Position numbers and translations under genes: made by a program. A stretch of DNA of 64,000 nt from an uncultured beta proteobacterium (GTDB taxonomy: Bacteria; Pseudomonadota; Gammaproteobacteria; Burkholderiales; Burkholderiaceae_B). The stretch covers positions 1-64,000 of the forward strand of contig CAIJKV010000339.1 of NCBI GenBank assembly GCA_903821335.1, given 5' to 3'. Below the pieces are notes generated by a model. That model was not told the DNA's origin. It saw only the letters and a program-made list of their open reading frames with translations, and made no database searches. Positions 16,730-25,101 of this stretch are shown here, in pieces (the first letter of the stretch is position 1; the number at the start of each line of letters is the position of its first letter).

Positions 16730-17237
16730 GCAAGCCTCTGAGACGGAGAAGTTCGTCAAGAATGAGCAGGATCGCCCCAAGCGTGATGGCGATGTCTGCC
16801 AGATTGAAAGCAGGGTAGTACCAGTCGTGCCAGTAGAACAGCAGGAAATCGATCACGTGCCCGTGGACGATACGATCGATGACGTTGCCAAGGGCTCCGC
16901 CAAGAATCATCGCGAGCGCCAGCATGAACCGGTGCTGTGCGCGGTGCTGGTGCATCATCCACAGGATGAAGCCAGCCGCCCCCAGGGCCAGCGCAGTAAA
17001 GAACCACCGCTGCCAGCCATCGGCATTGGCCAGGAAACTGAAGGCAGCACCCGGGTTGAACAACAGCGTCCAGTCAAAGAACGGCAGCACGGTGATGCGC
17101 TCGCCCGGACGCAAGTTCGCGTTGAAACCGTACTTGGTGAGTTGGTCAGCAAGCACCAGCAACAGGGACAGTATCAGCCACCTGCCCATCCCGCGATAAG
17201 CTTGCGCGTGCAGGTCCGGTGCTGGCGGCTGGGTCAT
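16713..17237 (-). CDS. lspA: Lipoprotein signal peptidase (signal peptidase II)
   Basis: LspA removes the signal peptide of diacylglyceryl-modified prolipoproteins in the inner membrane. The 174-residue protein has four membrane helices and both catalytic aspartates in GGALGNVIDRI and FNLADIAITLG. The start MTQPPAPDLHAQ at 17237 follows the ileS stop by one base; the ileS-lspA pairing is highly conserved in proteobacteria. Its product would process lipoproteins such as the PqiC homologue in this window, which the LolCD system at the right edge would then help export. Confidence 0.96.
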   Translation of the reverse strand: MTQPPAPDLHAQAYRGMGRWLILSLLLVLADQLTKYGFNANLRPGERITVLPFFDWTLLFNPGAAFSFLANADGWQRWFFTALALGAAGFILWMMHQHRAQHRFMLALAMILGGALGNVIDRIVHGHVIDFLLFYWHDWYYPAFNLADIAITLGAILLILDELLRLRGLHARSS

Positions 17238-17238
17238 G

Positions 17239-20097
17239 TCAGCGACCGGCGGATTGCGCCGCCTCGTGCAGGTTGGCCACGCAGCGTCCACAAATATGTG
17301 GATGCTCGGCGTCTTGGCCGATGTCTTCCCTGTAGTGCCAGCAGCGCTCGCATTTCTGGTGCGACGACGGGGCGATGGAAATCGCCAGATCGCCGTCTGC
17401 GGCATGCAAGCTGACGCGTGACACGATAAAGATATACGCAAGCTGTTGGGCGACACTTTGCAGCAACGCCAGATCTTCACCGCTGGCGCTAATGTCGACT
17501 TCACCCTGCAGGGATGAGCCGATGCTGCCGGCAGTGCGCAGCGCTTCCAGCTTGCGCATCACCAGGGCACGGATTTCCCGCAGCCTGCCCCAGCGGGTTT
17601 GCAGCGCCGGCGCGTCGCAGACTTCAGGCAGGTCGTGGTAACACTCGGTAAAAATCGTCAGACGGGGTGTGCCGGAGGCTGGCGCCAGCGACGTGGCACC
17701 CAGGATGCCCCAGGCCTCTTCTGCGGTAAAGGACAGAATCGGCGCCATGAGCTTGAGCAGCGAATACGTAATATGCAGCAAAGCCGTCTGGGCCGAACGG
17801 CGAGCCAGGCTGCGAGGTGCCGAGGTGTAGAGACGATCTTTCAGGACATCAAGGTAAAACGCACCCAGGTCTTCAGAGCAAAATGTCTGCAGGCGCGCCA
17901 TGGCCGGATGGAAGTCGTAGCGCGCGTAGCCCGCAAGGATGTCAGTTTGCATGTGCGACGTCATGGCGACTGCGTATCGGTCGATTTCCAACAGGTCACG
18001 GATGGGCACGACATCGTGCGCGGCATCAAAATCAGCAAGGTTGGCCAGCAGGAAGCGCAGGGTGTTGCGGATCCGACGGTACCCCTCGACCACGCGCTTT
18101 AAGATTTCGTCTGAAATCGACAGTTCACCTGAATAGTCGGTGCTGGCTACCCACAGGCGCAGAATCTCTGCGCCCAGGCTGTCCGACACTTTCTGGGGCG
18201 CGATGACGTTGCCCACGGACTTGCTCATCTTGCGACCCTGGCCATCGACCACGAAGCCATGCGTCAGCAGACTCTTGTAGGGTGCGCGGCCATAAAGCAT
18301 GCAGCCCGTGAGCAGCGACGAGTGGAACCAGCCGCGATGCTGATCGGAACCTTCGAGGTACAAATCAGCGGGCCAGGACAGGACGTCGCCGTGTGAGCCG
18401 TGGTCCTGGTTATTGGGGCCACCGAGGACCGTTGAGTGCGTGGTGCCTGAATCGAACCACACGTCCAGGGTATCGCGGTTCTTTTCGTAGTGCGCGGCGT
18501 CGTCTCCCAGCAATTCGGCAGGGTCCAGCGCTTGCCACGCCTCGATACCACCGACCTCGACCCGCTTGGCCACCTCTTCGAGCAGTGCGGGGGTGTTGGG
18601 GTGCAGAGCACCGGTTTCCTTGTGGATAAAGAACGCCATCGGCACGCCCCATTGGCGCTGTCGCGACAACGTCCAGTCAGGGCGATTGGCGATCATGGCA
18701 TGGAGTCGGGCGCGTCCCCAGGCGGGGAAAAAGTCGGTCGCTTCAATGGCAGCGAGCGCACTCAAACGCAAGGTGGGTTCGCCGGTGTTGGGCTGGAGGT
18801 CCATGCCTGCGAACCACTGGCTGGTCGCGCGGTAGATGATCGGCGTTTTGTGGCGCCAGCAATGCATGTAACTGTGTTGGTTTGGCTCAGTCTTGAGTAG
18901 TGTGCCGACCTGGGTCAGTGCTTCGATAATGACGGGGTTGGCTTTCCAGATGGACAGGCCGCCAAAGCCCGGCAGGCTGTTGATAAAACGGCCGTCGCCC
19001 ATCACTGGACTGAGGATGTCGGCATCTTTCATGCCATGCGCCTTGCACGACAGAAAGTCTTCGATACCATAGGCGGGAGCCGAGTGCACGACGCCGGTAC
19101 CCGTATCAAGCGTGACGTAATCGCCGAGATACACCGGAGCCACACGGTCGTAGCCCGGATCAAACTGTGCCAGCGGGTGCTTGAAGGTCATGAGGCTGAG
19201 TGCCTGGCCGGTGCATTGCGCCAGGATTTCGCCGGTCATGCCCCACTCTTGCAGGCAGGCCGCGACACGGTCCTTTGCCATGATCAGCAGGCTGCCCGTT
19301 GCGGGTGCCGGGCTCACGCGTACCAGCGCGTAGTCGAATTCAGGGTGCAGGTTCAGGGCCTGGTTGGACGGAATCGTCCACGGCGTGGTGGTCCAGATGA
19401 CGATTGCGCCCGCGTCGACGTGGTCCACGCCAAAGGCGCGCGCCAGGCCGTCGGTATCGGCAAAGGGAAAGGCGATGTGGACGGCGGGATCGGTGCGGTC
19501 GGCGTATTCAACCTCAGCTTCGGCGAGTGCTGAACCACAGTCAAAGCACCAGTTCACGGGCTTGAGACCGCGAAACACGTAGCCATGTTCAAGGATGCGC
19601 CCCAGCGCCCGGATTTCATTGGCTTCGTTACTGAAATTCATCGTCAGGTAGGGGCGATCCCAGTCGCCCAGCACGCCCAGACGTTCAAAGTCCTTTTTCT
19701 GGCGGTCGATCTGTTCCAGTGCATAGGCGCGCGCCTTGGCCTGTACCTCTGCCACGGGCAGGTGCTTGCCGAATTTCTTCTCGATCTGGATCTCGATCGG
19801 CATGCCATGGCAGTCCCAGCCAGGCACATAGGCAGCGTCAAAGCCTGCCATGTTGCGGCTTTTGACAATAATGTCCTTCAGGATCTTGTTGACGGCATGA
19901 CCAATGTGGATATCACCGTTGGCGTAGGGTGGACCGTCGTGCAGCAGAAATTTTGGGCGACCGAGACTGGCCTGGCGGATAGCCTGGTAGACGCGCTTTT
20001 CTTGCCATTGTGTGACCCATCCAGGTTCGCGCTTAGGCAGGTCGCCACGCATTGGAAAGGGGGTGTCGGGCAGATTGAGTGTTTTTTTATAGTCCAT
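17239..20097 (-). CDS. ileS: Isoleucyl-tRNA synthetase
   Basis: A class I synthetase of 952 residues that charges tRNA-Ile and edits misactivated valine. Visible features are HIGH in [13 protein letters not shown] (residues about 56-67), the editing domain with [19 protein letters not shown] in [10 protein letters not shown], and a C-terminal zinc ribbon [12 protein letters not shown]...ICGRC. The start [20 protein letters not shown] at 20097 is the family consensus N-terminus, 13 residues inside the longest frame. It overlaps the end of ribF by 11 bases and is followed directly by lspA. Confidence 0.98.
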   Translation of the reverse strand: MDYKKTLNLPDTPFPMRGDLPKREPGWVTQWQEKRVYQAIRQASLGRPKFLLHDGPPYANGDIHIGHAVNKILKDIIVKSRNMAGFDAAYVPGWDCHGMPIEIQIEKKFGKHLPVAEVQAKARAYALEQIDRQKKDFERLGVLGDWDRPYLTMNFSNEANEIRALGRILEHGYVFRGLKPVNWCFDCGSALAEAEVEYADRTDPAVHIAFPFADTDGLARAFGVDHVDAGAIVIWTTTPWTIPSNQALNLHPEFDYALVRVSPAPATGSLLIMAKDRVAACLQEWGMTGEILAQCTGQALSLMTFKHPLAQFDPGYDRVAPVYLGDYVTLDTGTGVVHSAPAYGIEDFLSCKAHGMKDADILSPVMGDGRFINSLPGFGGLSIWKANPVIIEALTQVGTLLKTEPNQHSYMHCWRHKTPIIYRATSQWFAGMDLQPNTGEPTLRLSALAAIEATDFFPAWGRARLHAMIANRPDWTLSRQRQWGVPMAFFIHKETGALHPNTPALLEEVAKRVEVGGIEAWQALDPAELLGDDAAHYEKNRDTLDVWFDSGTTHSTVLGGPNNQDHGSHGDVLSWPADLYLEGSDQHRGWFHSSLLTGCMLYGRAPYKSLLTHGFVVDGQGRKMSKSVGNVIAPQKVSDSLGAEILRLWVASTDYSGELSISDEILKRVVEGYRRIRNTLRFLLANLADFDAAHDVVPIRDLLEIDRYAVAMTSHMQTDILAGYARYDFHPAMARLQTFCSEDLGAFYLDVLKDRLYTSAPRSLARRSAQTALLHITYSLLKLMAPILSFTAEEAWGILGATSLAPASGTPRLTIFTECYHDLPEVCDAPALQTRWGRLREIRALVMRKLEALRTAGSIGSSLQGEVDISASGEDLALLQSVAQQLAYIFIVSRVSLHAADGDLAISIAPSSHQKCERCWHYREDIGQDAEHPHICGRCVANLHEAAQSAGR

Positions 20098-21034
20098 GAA
20101 ACGCAAAATATGCGCGCGCATGCTGCGCATCGTCATGCATGGCCGCGGTCAGGGTTGGGAGATCCGGGAATTTTTCTTCGTCCCGCACGTGTTGCAGGAA
20201 CTCAACGCGTATGAGTTTACCGTATGCATCGACTTTGGTATCGAGCAGATGGGTTTCAAGCAGAACCCGACCGTCGTCCTCGACGGTTGGTCGCACGCCC
20301 AGGCTCGCCACGCCGGGCAAGGCAGCCGTGCCCAGGCCATGGACCCGCACCACGTAAACCCCGGAGCGGGCGGCGCAACGGGGTGCCACGCGCATGTTGA
20401 GGGTCGGGATGCCCAGAGTGCGGCCCAGCTTCTGTCCGTGTATCACGTGGCCGCTCATGGCGTAATTGCGGCCAAGCAAGTGCGCGGCGTGGGTCAGGTC
20501 GCCGACCGCCAGGGCTGCGCGCACCTCGGAGCTTGAGATGCGGTGGCCGTGGGCATCGGTAATGTCGGACAGCGTGTGCACGTCCATGCCGTGGTCGCGA
20601 CCCAGCGCGCGCAGCAGGTCGACATCGCCGGCGCGCTTGTGTCCGAACCGGAAGTCTTCGCCTACCAGCAGCCAGCGTACCTGCAGACGTTCGATCAGGA
20701 GCTGTTTGACGAAGTCCTCAGCGGACATTTCAGCCATCTGGCGGTTAAACCTGGCCACGGTGATCTGTCGCATGCCTGTATCGGCCAACGCAGTCAGCTT
20801 ATCGCGCAGGGCGGTGATCTGGGTGGGACAAAGCTCGGGTCGGTGGGTGAGTCTGGAAAAATACTCACGCGGGTGGGGCGCGAAGGTCAGCACCGCAGGC
20901 GTCAGCCCCAAGGGTTGCGCGGCGGCGCAAACGGATTGCAACACGGCCTGGTGGCCGCGGTGGACACCGTCAAAATTGCCGATTGACAGGGCAGTGGAGT
21001 GGCGCCCGGACTGGGCGCAAGGCTGGCGATTCAT
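20087..21034 (-). CDS. ribF: Bifunctional riboflavin kinase/FMN adenylyltransferase
   Basis: RibF makes FMN and then FAD from riboflavin. The N-terminal adenylyltransferase half has [16 protein letters not shown] (the HxGH-type site) and [16 protein letters not shown]; the C-terminal kinase half has [27 protein letters not shown] and [13 protein letters not shown]. The start is uncertain: ATG 21034 is used, but GTG 21052 and TTG 21058 are in frame and none has a clear ribosome site. The gene heads the ribF-ileS-lspA-coaBC-dedA-dut run, an arrangement widely conserved for ribF-ileS-lspA, and is divergent from purN. Confidence 0.95.
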   Translation of the reverse strand: MNRQPCAQSGRHSTALSIGNFDGVHRGHQAVLQSVCAAAQPLGLTPAVLTFAPHPREYFSRLTHRPELCPTQITALRDKLTALADTGMRQITVARFNRQMAEMSAEDFVKQLLIERLQVRWLLVGEDFRFGHKRAGDVDLLRALGRDHGMDVHTLSDITDAHGHRISSSEVRAALAVGDLTHAAHLLGRNYAMSGHVIHGQKLGRTLGIPTLNMRVAPRCAARSGVYVVRVHGLGTAALPGVASLGVRPTVEDDGRVLLETHLLDTKVDAYGKLIRVEFLQHVRDEEKFPDLPTLTAAMHDDAQHARAYFAFHGL

Positions 21035-21096
21035 GCAAAGGGAGGTTTTCACGGGCAACAGTTTACAATTTAAGGCTGATTTGTTTTTGGAACGCC

Positions 21097-21759
21097 ATGC
21101 CCGCGACTACATTTTTACCCCGTCGGTTTGTCATATTGATCTCCGGGCTGGGGTCAAACATGCAGGCGATTGTGCGTGCCTGCCAGCAAAATGCGTGTCC
21201 CGCTGATGTTCTGGCAGTCATTTCCAGTCGTGCCGACGCAGCAGGACTGGCCTGGGTACAAGGTCAGGGTATCGCAACGCGGGTCGTGGCGCACACCAAT
21301 TTTTCCTCGCGCGAGACATTTGATGCGGCGCTTGCCGCTGAAATTGACCAGTTTGAACCCGATTACGTGCTGCTGGCTGGCTTCATGCGGGTGCTGACAC
21401 CAGAATTTGTGCAGCATTATTCGGGACGCCTGGTCAATATTCACCCGTCACTGTTGCCAGCGTTTCCCGGGTTGCATACGCATGCCCAGGCATTGGCAAA
21501 AGGTGTGCAGGCGCATGGCTGTACGGTGCACTTCGTGACACCGCTCCTGGATCACGGGCCAATCATCGCGCAGGGCGTGGTTCCGGTCAAAGAAGACGAC
21601 AAGCCAGAAACCCTGGCTCGACGCGTACTGAGTGTTGAACACGTGGTGTATCCGCAGGTCGCGAGTTGGCTCGCGCAAGGGCGTGTACACCTGATGCAGG
21701 ACCAGAGGGTGCAGGTCGACGGAGCCCCGTCCAGACTGTTTATATCGGAGCACGAATGA
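21097..21759 (+). CDS. purN: Phosphoribosylglycinamide formyltransferase (GAR transformylase 1)
   Basis: PurN formylates GAR with 10-formyl-tetrahydrofolate in purine synthesis. The 220-residue protein has the phosphate-binding start VILISGLGSNMQAIV, the catalytic loop NIHPSLLPAFPGLHTHAQAL with Asn-His-Pro, and VHFVTPLLDHGPIIAQG with the catalytic aspartate. Start ATG 21097 gives the normal family length; the preceding TTTTTGGA is a weak ribosome site. The stop overlaps the start of the next gene (ATGATG), so the methyltransferase is probably translationally coupled. Confidence 0.96.
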   Translation: MPATTFLPRRFVILISGLGSNMQAIVRACQQNACPADVLAVISSRADAAGLAWVQGQGIATRVVAHTNFSSRETFDAALAAEIDQFEPDYVLLAGFMRVLTPEFVQHYSGRLVNIHPSLLPAFPGLHTHAQALAKGVQAHGCTVHFVTPLLDHGPIIAQGVVPVKEDDKPETLARRVLSVEHVVYPQVASWLAQGRVHLMQDQRVQVDGAPSRLFISEHE

Positions 21760-23771
21760 TGAACAATGCACGCACACCCAGCCGTCGTCCCGGCCCCAAG
21801 ACAAGTGAAGCCCGGGTCGGATCGGGAGCATCACGGTCCAAGCTCGCCGAATTCCGGGCCCGGACAAGTGGCGCGCGTGCTGAACCCCGGAGTGAACCCC
21901 GTAGTGGGCCCCGCGCTGAATCACGTAGTGAACCACGTAGCGAACCCCGTAGCGAACCACGTAGTGAAACCCGCAGTGGACCCAGAGCTGAGCCGCGTGC
22001 CGAGCCCCGTGGGGAACCGCGCGGCGCGCCTGGTGGTGCCCCGCGCGGTGCACCACCTCGCGAACCACGACCGGTCGCCGCGCGTTCAGCAGACCCTCGC
22101 CCGGGCGTTGCGCGACCAGCGGCGCCAAGACCCATTCACCAATACCAGCCTGGCGATTCCCGAGTCGGCACCGGTCGTGAATACGGCGGCAGCGACAGTC
22201 AACCGTCGGCCAAGCCAGGGCGTCCGTGGACAGACAGTTCGGCAGGCCGCCCCGACGCACCTTCCAGACATGCGCCAAGGCCCAGTCACCCATCCCGGTC
22301 GGGCGATTCGAGATCGGGCACTGGTCGGGAATATGGCGGCAGCAACAGTCAACCGTCGGCCAAGCCAGGGCGCCTTTGGGCAGATGGCACACCGGGCCGT
22401 CCCGACGCGCCAGCCAAACCGCGTTTGTCACCCATGGCGATCCGCATCGAGCAAATTCGTCAGGTGCTCGAAGAGGTTCTGACCTGGGAATTTGCGGCTG
22501 ACTCCGTCGTGTCGCACTGGTTTCGTGCACATCCCTCGCTGGGAATCCGGGACCGCGGTGAAGTGGCCGAGGCGGTGTATGACGTACTGCGTCACCTTCG
22601 CCGCTACCGCCAGATGGCTGAAAGTGGTGTGGGAAACGCAGTTAAGCGTCTCGCGATACAGGGCGCCGTGTCCACAATCGGCCTTGAACGCGTCTTGCCG
22701 GTGCTCGACCAGGGCGAGCAGGCTTGGGTCGAGCACGTGGCGCAGATCGACCCGCTGTCCCTCTCGCTGCCGATCCGCACCAGTCTTCCCGACTGGCTGT
22801 TTATCCGTATCCAGGACATGCCCGATGTCGAGGCACTGGCGCAATCGCTCAATGAGCCTGCGGCGCTCGACATTCGCGTCAATCCCATGAAGGCCGACCG
22901 CGACGAGATGCTGGCCGACCTGACCCGGGGCAATGGCGTGCGCCATGCGCCGGTCGCAACGCCGTATTCACCCTGGGGAATTCGCCTCAGGGGTCGTCCT
23001 GCCATGAACAAGTGGCATCAGTTCGAACATGGCCTCATCGAGGTCCAGGACGAGGGTAGCCAGTTGCTTGCCTTGTTGGTGGGACCCAAGCGTGGCGAGA
23101 TGGTCATCGATTTCTGCGCTGGCGCGGGTGGCAAGACTTTGTTGCTGGGTGCGCTGATGCGTTCGACTGGGCGCTTGTACGCATTTGATGTGTCGGCAGC
23201 TCGCCTGGCCCGGGCCAAGCCGCGTTTCGCGCGCAGCGGGCTGTCTAATGTGGTCCCCGTGGCGATTGAGCACGAAAATGATGTGCGTGTGCGCCGGCTG
23301 GCCGGCAAGGCCCAGCGCGTGCTGGTTGATGCCCCGTGCAGCGGCGTGGGGACATTGCGTCGCAATCCGGATCTGAAGTGGCGGCAGTCCGCACAGAGCC
23401 TGTATGAACTGACCGCACTCCAGGCTCGTATTCTTGCCAGCGCCGCGCGTTGCGTGGCACCGGGCGGCAGACTGGTTTACGCCACCTGCAGCATCCTGCC
23501 CGAGGAAAACGAGGCGCAGGCAGAATATTTTCTGGCCAACCACCCGGAATTTGAACTGATTGACGCCGCGCCCATCCTGGCGGCGCGAACCCCCTTGCAG
23601 ATCGAAGGCCCCTATTTCAAGCTCCGGCCGGATGTCCACGGGACCGACGGGTTTTTCGCTGCAGTGTTCGAACGGCGCAAGGCCTCGGTGGCCAAGGTGG
23701 TTGCCGACGTGGCGCAGGATGAACCCGCACCCGAGCAGTTGGCACCGTCAGAGCCCGTGGCGCAGGCCTAG
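21756..23771 (+). CDS. RsmB/NOP family RNA (cytosine-C5) methyltransferase with long low-complexity N-terminal extension
   Basis: The C-terminal 440 residues form an RsmB/NOP-type m5C RNA methyltransferase: SAM-binding VIDFCAGAGGKTLLLGA, the DAPCSGVGTLRRNPDLKW motif with a catalytic cysteine, and YATCSILPEENE with the second cysteine. The first 225 or so residues are unlike any domain I know: Arg/Ser/Glu/Pro-rich repeats (RSEP units, residues 45-88) followed by two 50-residue tandem copies (125-174 and 175-224). The enzyme core would begin at about Met227, ATG 22434, which has no ribosome site, so the long form is favoured. The start ATG 21756 (or 21759) follows GGAG and overlaps purN. The RNA target is unknown. 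Confidence 0.88.
   Translation: MMNNARTPSRRPGPKTSEARVGSGASRSKLAEFRARTSGARAEPRSEPRSGPRAESRSEPRSEPRSEPRSETRSGPRAEPRAEPRGEPRGAPGGAPRGAPPREPRPVAARSADPRPGVARPAAPRPIHQYQPGDSRVGTGREYGGSDSQPSAKPGRPWTDSSAGRPDAPSRHAPRPSHPSRSGDSRSGTGREYGGSNSQPSAKPGRLWADGTPGRPDAPAKPRLSPMAIRIEQIRQVLEEVLTWEFAADSVVSHWFRAHPSLGIRDRGEVAEAVYDVLRHLRRYRQMAESGVGNAVKRLAIQGAVSTIGLERVLPVLDQGEQAWVEHVAQIDPLSLSLPIRTSLPDWLFIRIQDMPDVEALAQSLNEPAALDIRVNPMKADRDEMLADLTRGNGVRHAPVATPYSPWGIRLRGRPAMNKWHQFEHGLIEVQDEGSQLLALLVGPKRGEMVIDFCAGAGGKTLLLGALMRSTGRLYAFDVSAARLARAKPRFARSGLSNVVPVAIEHENDVRVRRLAGKAQRVLVDAPCSGVGTLRRNPDLKWRQSAQSLYELTALQARILASAARCVAPGGRLVYATCSILPEENEAQAEYFLANHPEFELIDAAPILAARTPLQIEGPYFKLRPDVHGTDGFFAAVFERRKASVAKVVADVAQDEPAPEQLAPSEPVAQA
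21889..22020 (+). repeat. Imperfect 12-base tandem repeat (about 11 units) inside the methyltransferase gene
   Basis: Units of the type gtagtgaaccac follow each other in frame from about 21889 to 22020; the best-matching copies are at 21925-21972. Each encodes a four-residue Arg-Ser-Glu-Pro-like unit. Because the period is a multiple of three, gain or loss of units would keep the frame open. Confidence 0.85.
22128..22427 (+). repeat. 150-base tandem duplication inside the methyltransferase gene
   Basis: Two adjacent 150-base units, 22128-22277 and 22278-22427, encode matching 50-residue segments that share GTGREYGGS, then Asp or Asn, then SQPSAKPGR, and later GRPDAP. The DNA is nearly identical around aaccgtcggccaagccaggg, found at 22201 and again at 22351, exactly 150 bases apart, which points to a fairly recent duplication. 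Confidence 0.9.
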
Positions 23772-23901
23772 TCGCACACAGCGGATATTTGGTCTATCAC
23801 CTTGATATGACGCGATAATATTCTAAGGGCTCGATGCCATATCCAGCGCGGGTACGTTAAAATCGCGACACTTATTTTTGAAGCAGGAACGTTACACATT
23901 C

Positions 23902-25101
23902 ATGAATGACATCATTTCTTTTGCCGCCGGTGGCCTGCTCCAGGCCTCTTGGTGGGAAGTCCTTGTCTACACGCTGGTGGTGACGCACATCACCATTTGC
24001 GGCGTCACGATCTTCTTGCATCGCAGTCAGGCCCATCGGGGGCTCGATCTGCACCCGGTTGTCATGCATTTCTTTCGCTTCTGGTTGTGGATGACCACCG
24101 GCATGGTCACCAGGGAATGGGTCGCCATTCACCGTAAACACCATGCGCGCTGCGAGCGCGAAGGCGACCCGCATTCGCCCATGATCTACGGCATTGGCAG
24201 GGTCATGTTCCGCGGCGCTGAACTGTATCGCGTGGCATCCAAAAATGCTGAAACAGTCGCCAGGTTCGGCCACGGCACGCCAGACGACTGGGTTGAGCGC
24301 AACATCTATTCACGCCACAGCGCGACTGGAATCCTGCTCATGCTGGTCATCGACGTGTCGTTGTTTGGCACAATGGGCCTGACAATCTGGGCGGTTCAAA
24401 TGGCCTGGATTCCCTTCTGGGCGGCCGGCGTGGTCAACGGTATCGGTCACTATTGGGGCTATCGCAATTTTGCCTCTCCCGACACCAGCACCAACGTATT
24501 TCCCTGGGGTATCGTGATTGGCGGAGAAGAACTCCATAACAATCACCACGCCTACGGGACCTCCGCCAAGTTTTCCAGCAAGTGGTATGAGCTTGATATC
24601 GGCTGGGTCTACATTTGCGGACTGAAGGCGCTTGGCCTGGCCAAGATCAAGAAAGTCGCGCCACGACTGCTCCTTGAGGCGACCAGCAAAAAAAGCGTGG
24701 ACCTGCGCACATTGCAAGGCGTCATCGCCCATCGTTACGAAATTCTGGCCCGCTACACGGGCATCATGAAACAGGCCTGCCAGGTCGAAATGGTACGGCT
24801 CAAGGGCGCGCAAAGTTCGCTCAAGGCCGATGAACTTGCCGCCGCCACCCATTGGCTGGGGCGTGGGGAAGAAAACCTTGCTCCCGCTGAACGTGCCCGG
24901 ATTGACCAGGCGCTCTCGCAGACCCAGTCGCTGTCGACCCTGGTGCAGATGCGCCATGAACTGGTCAAACTGTGGGACAGCTCGAGTGCATCCAGCGAAC
25001 AACTGCTTCATGAACTGCAGACCTGGTGTCTGTGCGCCCAGCAAAGTGGAATTGACAGCCTCGAGGAGTTCGCGCTGCGCCTGCGTCGCTACGCGGCATG
25101 A
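23902..25101 (+). CDS. Membrane fatty acid desaturase (acyl-CoA desaturase type)
   Basis: A 399-residue membrane di-iron desaturase. The three histidine boxes are HRSQAHR (residues 40-46), HRKHH (77-81) and HNNHHAYG (about 212), embedded in four hydrophobic stretches. This layout matches delta-9 acyl-CoA/acyl-lipid desaturases (DesA/DesC type), which put a double bond into membrane fatty acids with molecular oxygen. The last 130 residues form a helical tail (AATHWLGRGEENLAPAERARIDQAL) typical of proteobacterial members. Start ATG 23902 is preferred to an upstream in-frame TTG. The stop overlaps the uvrD start by four bases. Confidence 0.9.
   Translation: MNDIISFAAGGLLQASWWEVLVYTLVVTHITICGVTIFLHRSQAHRGLDLHPVVMHFFRFWLWMTTGMVTREWVAIHRKHHARCEREGDPHSPMIYGIGRVMFRGAELYRVASKNAETVARFGHGTPDDWVERNIYSRHSATGILLMLVIDVSLFGTMGLTIWAVQMAWIPFWAAGVVNGIGHYWGYRNFASPDTSTNVFPWGIVIGGEELHNNHHAYGTSAKFSSKWYELDIGWVYICGLKALGLAKIKKVAPRLLLEATSKKSVDLRTLQGVIAHRYEILARYTGIMKQACQVEMVRLKGAQSSLKADELAAATHWLGRGEENLAPAERARIDQALSQTQSLSTLVQMRHELVKLWDSSSASSEQLLHELQTWCLCAQQSGIDSLEEFALRLRRYAA

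Noticed and set aside
21740..22135. Long open frame on the minus strand opposite the methyltransferase extension, rich in Gly/Arg/Ser
   Set aside because: It arises from the 12-base repeat, which is open in several frames, and lacks a recognisable domain or ribosome site. The plus-strand frame is continuous with a known enzyme.
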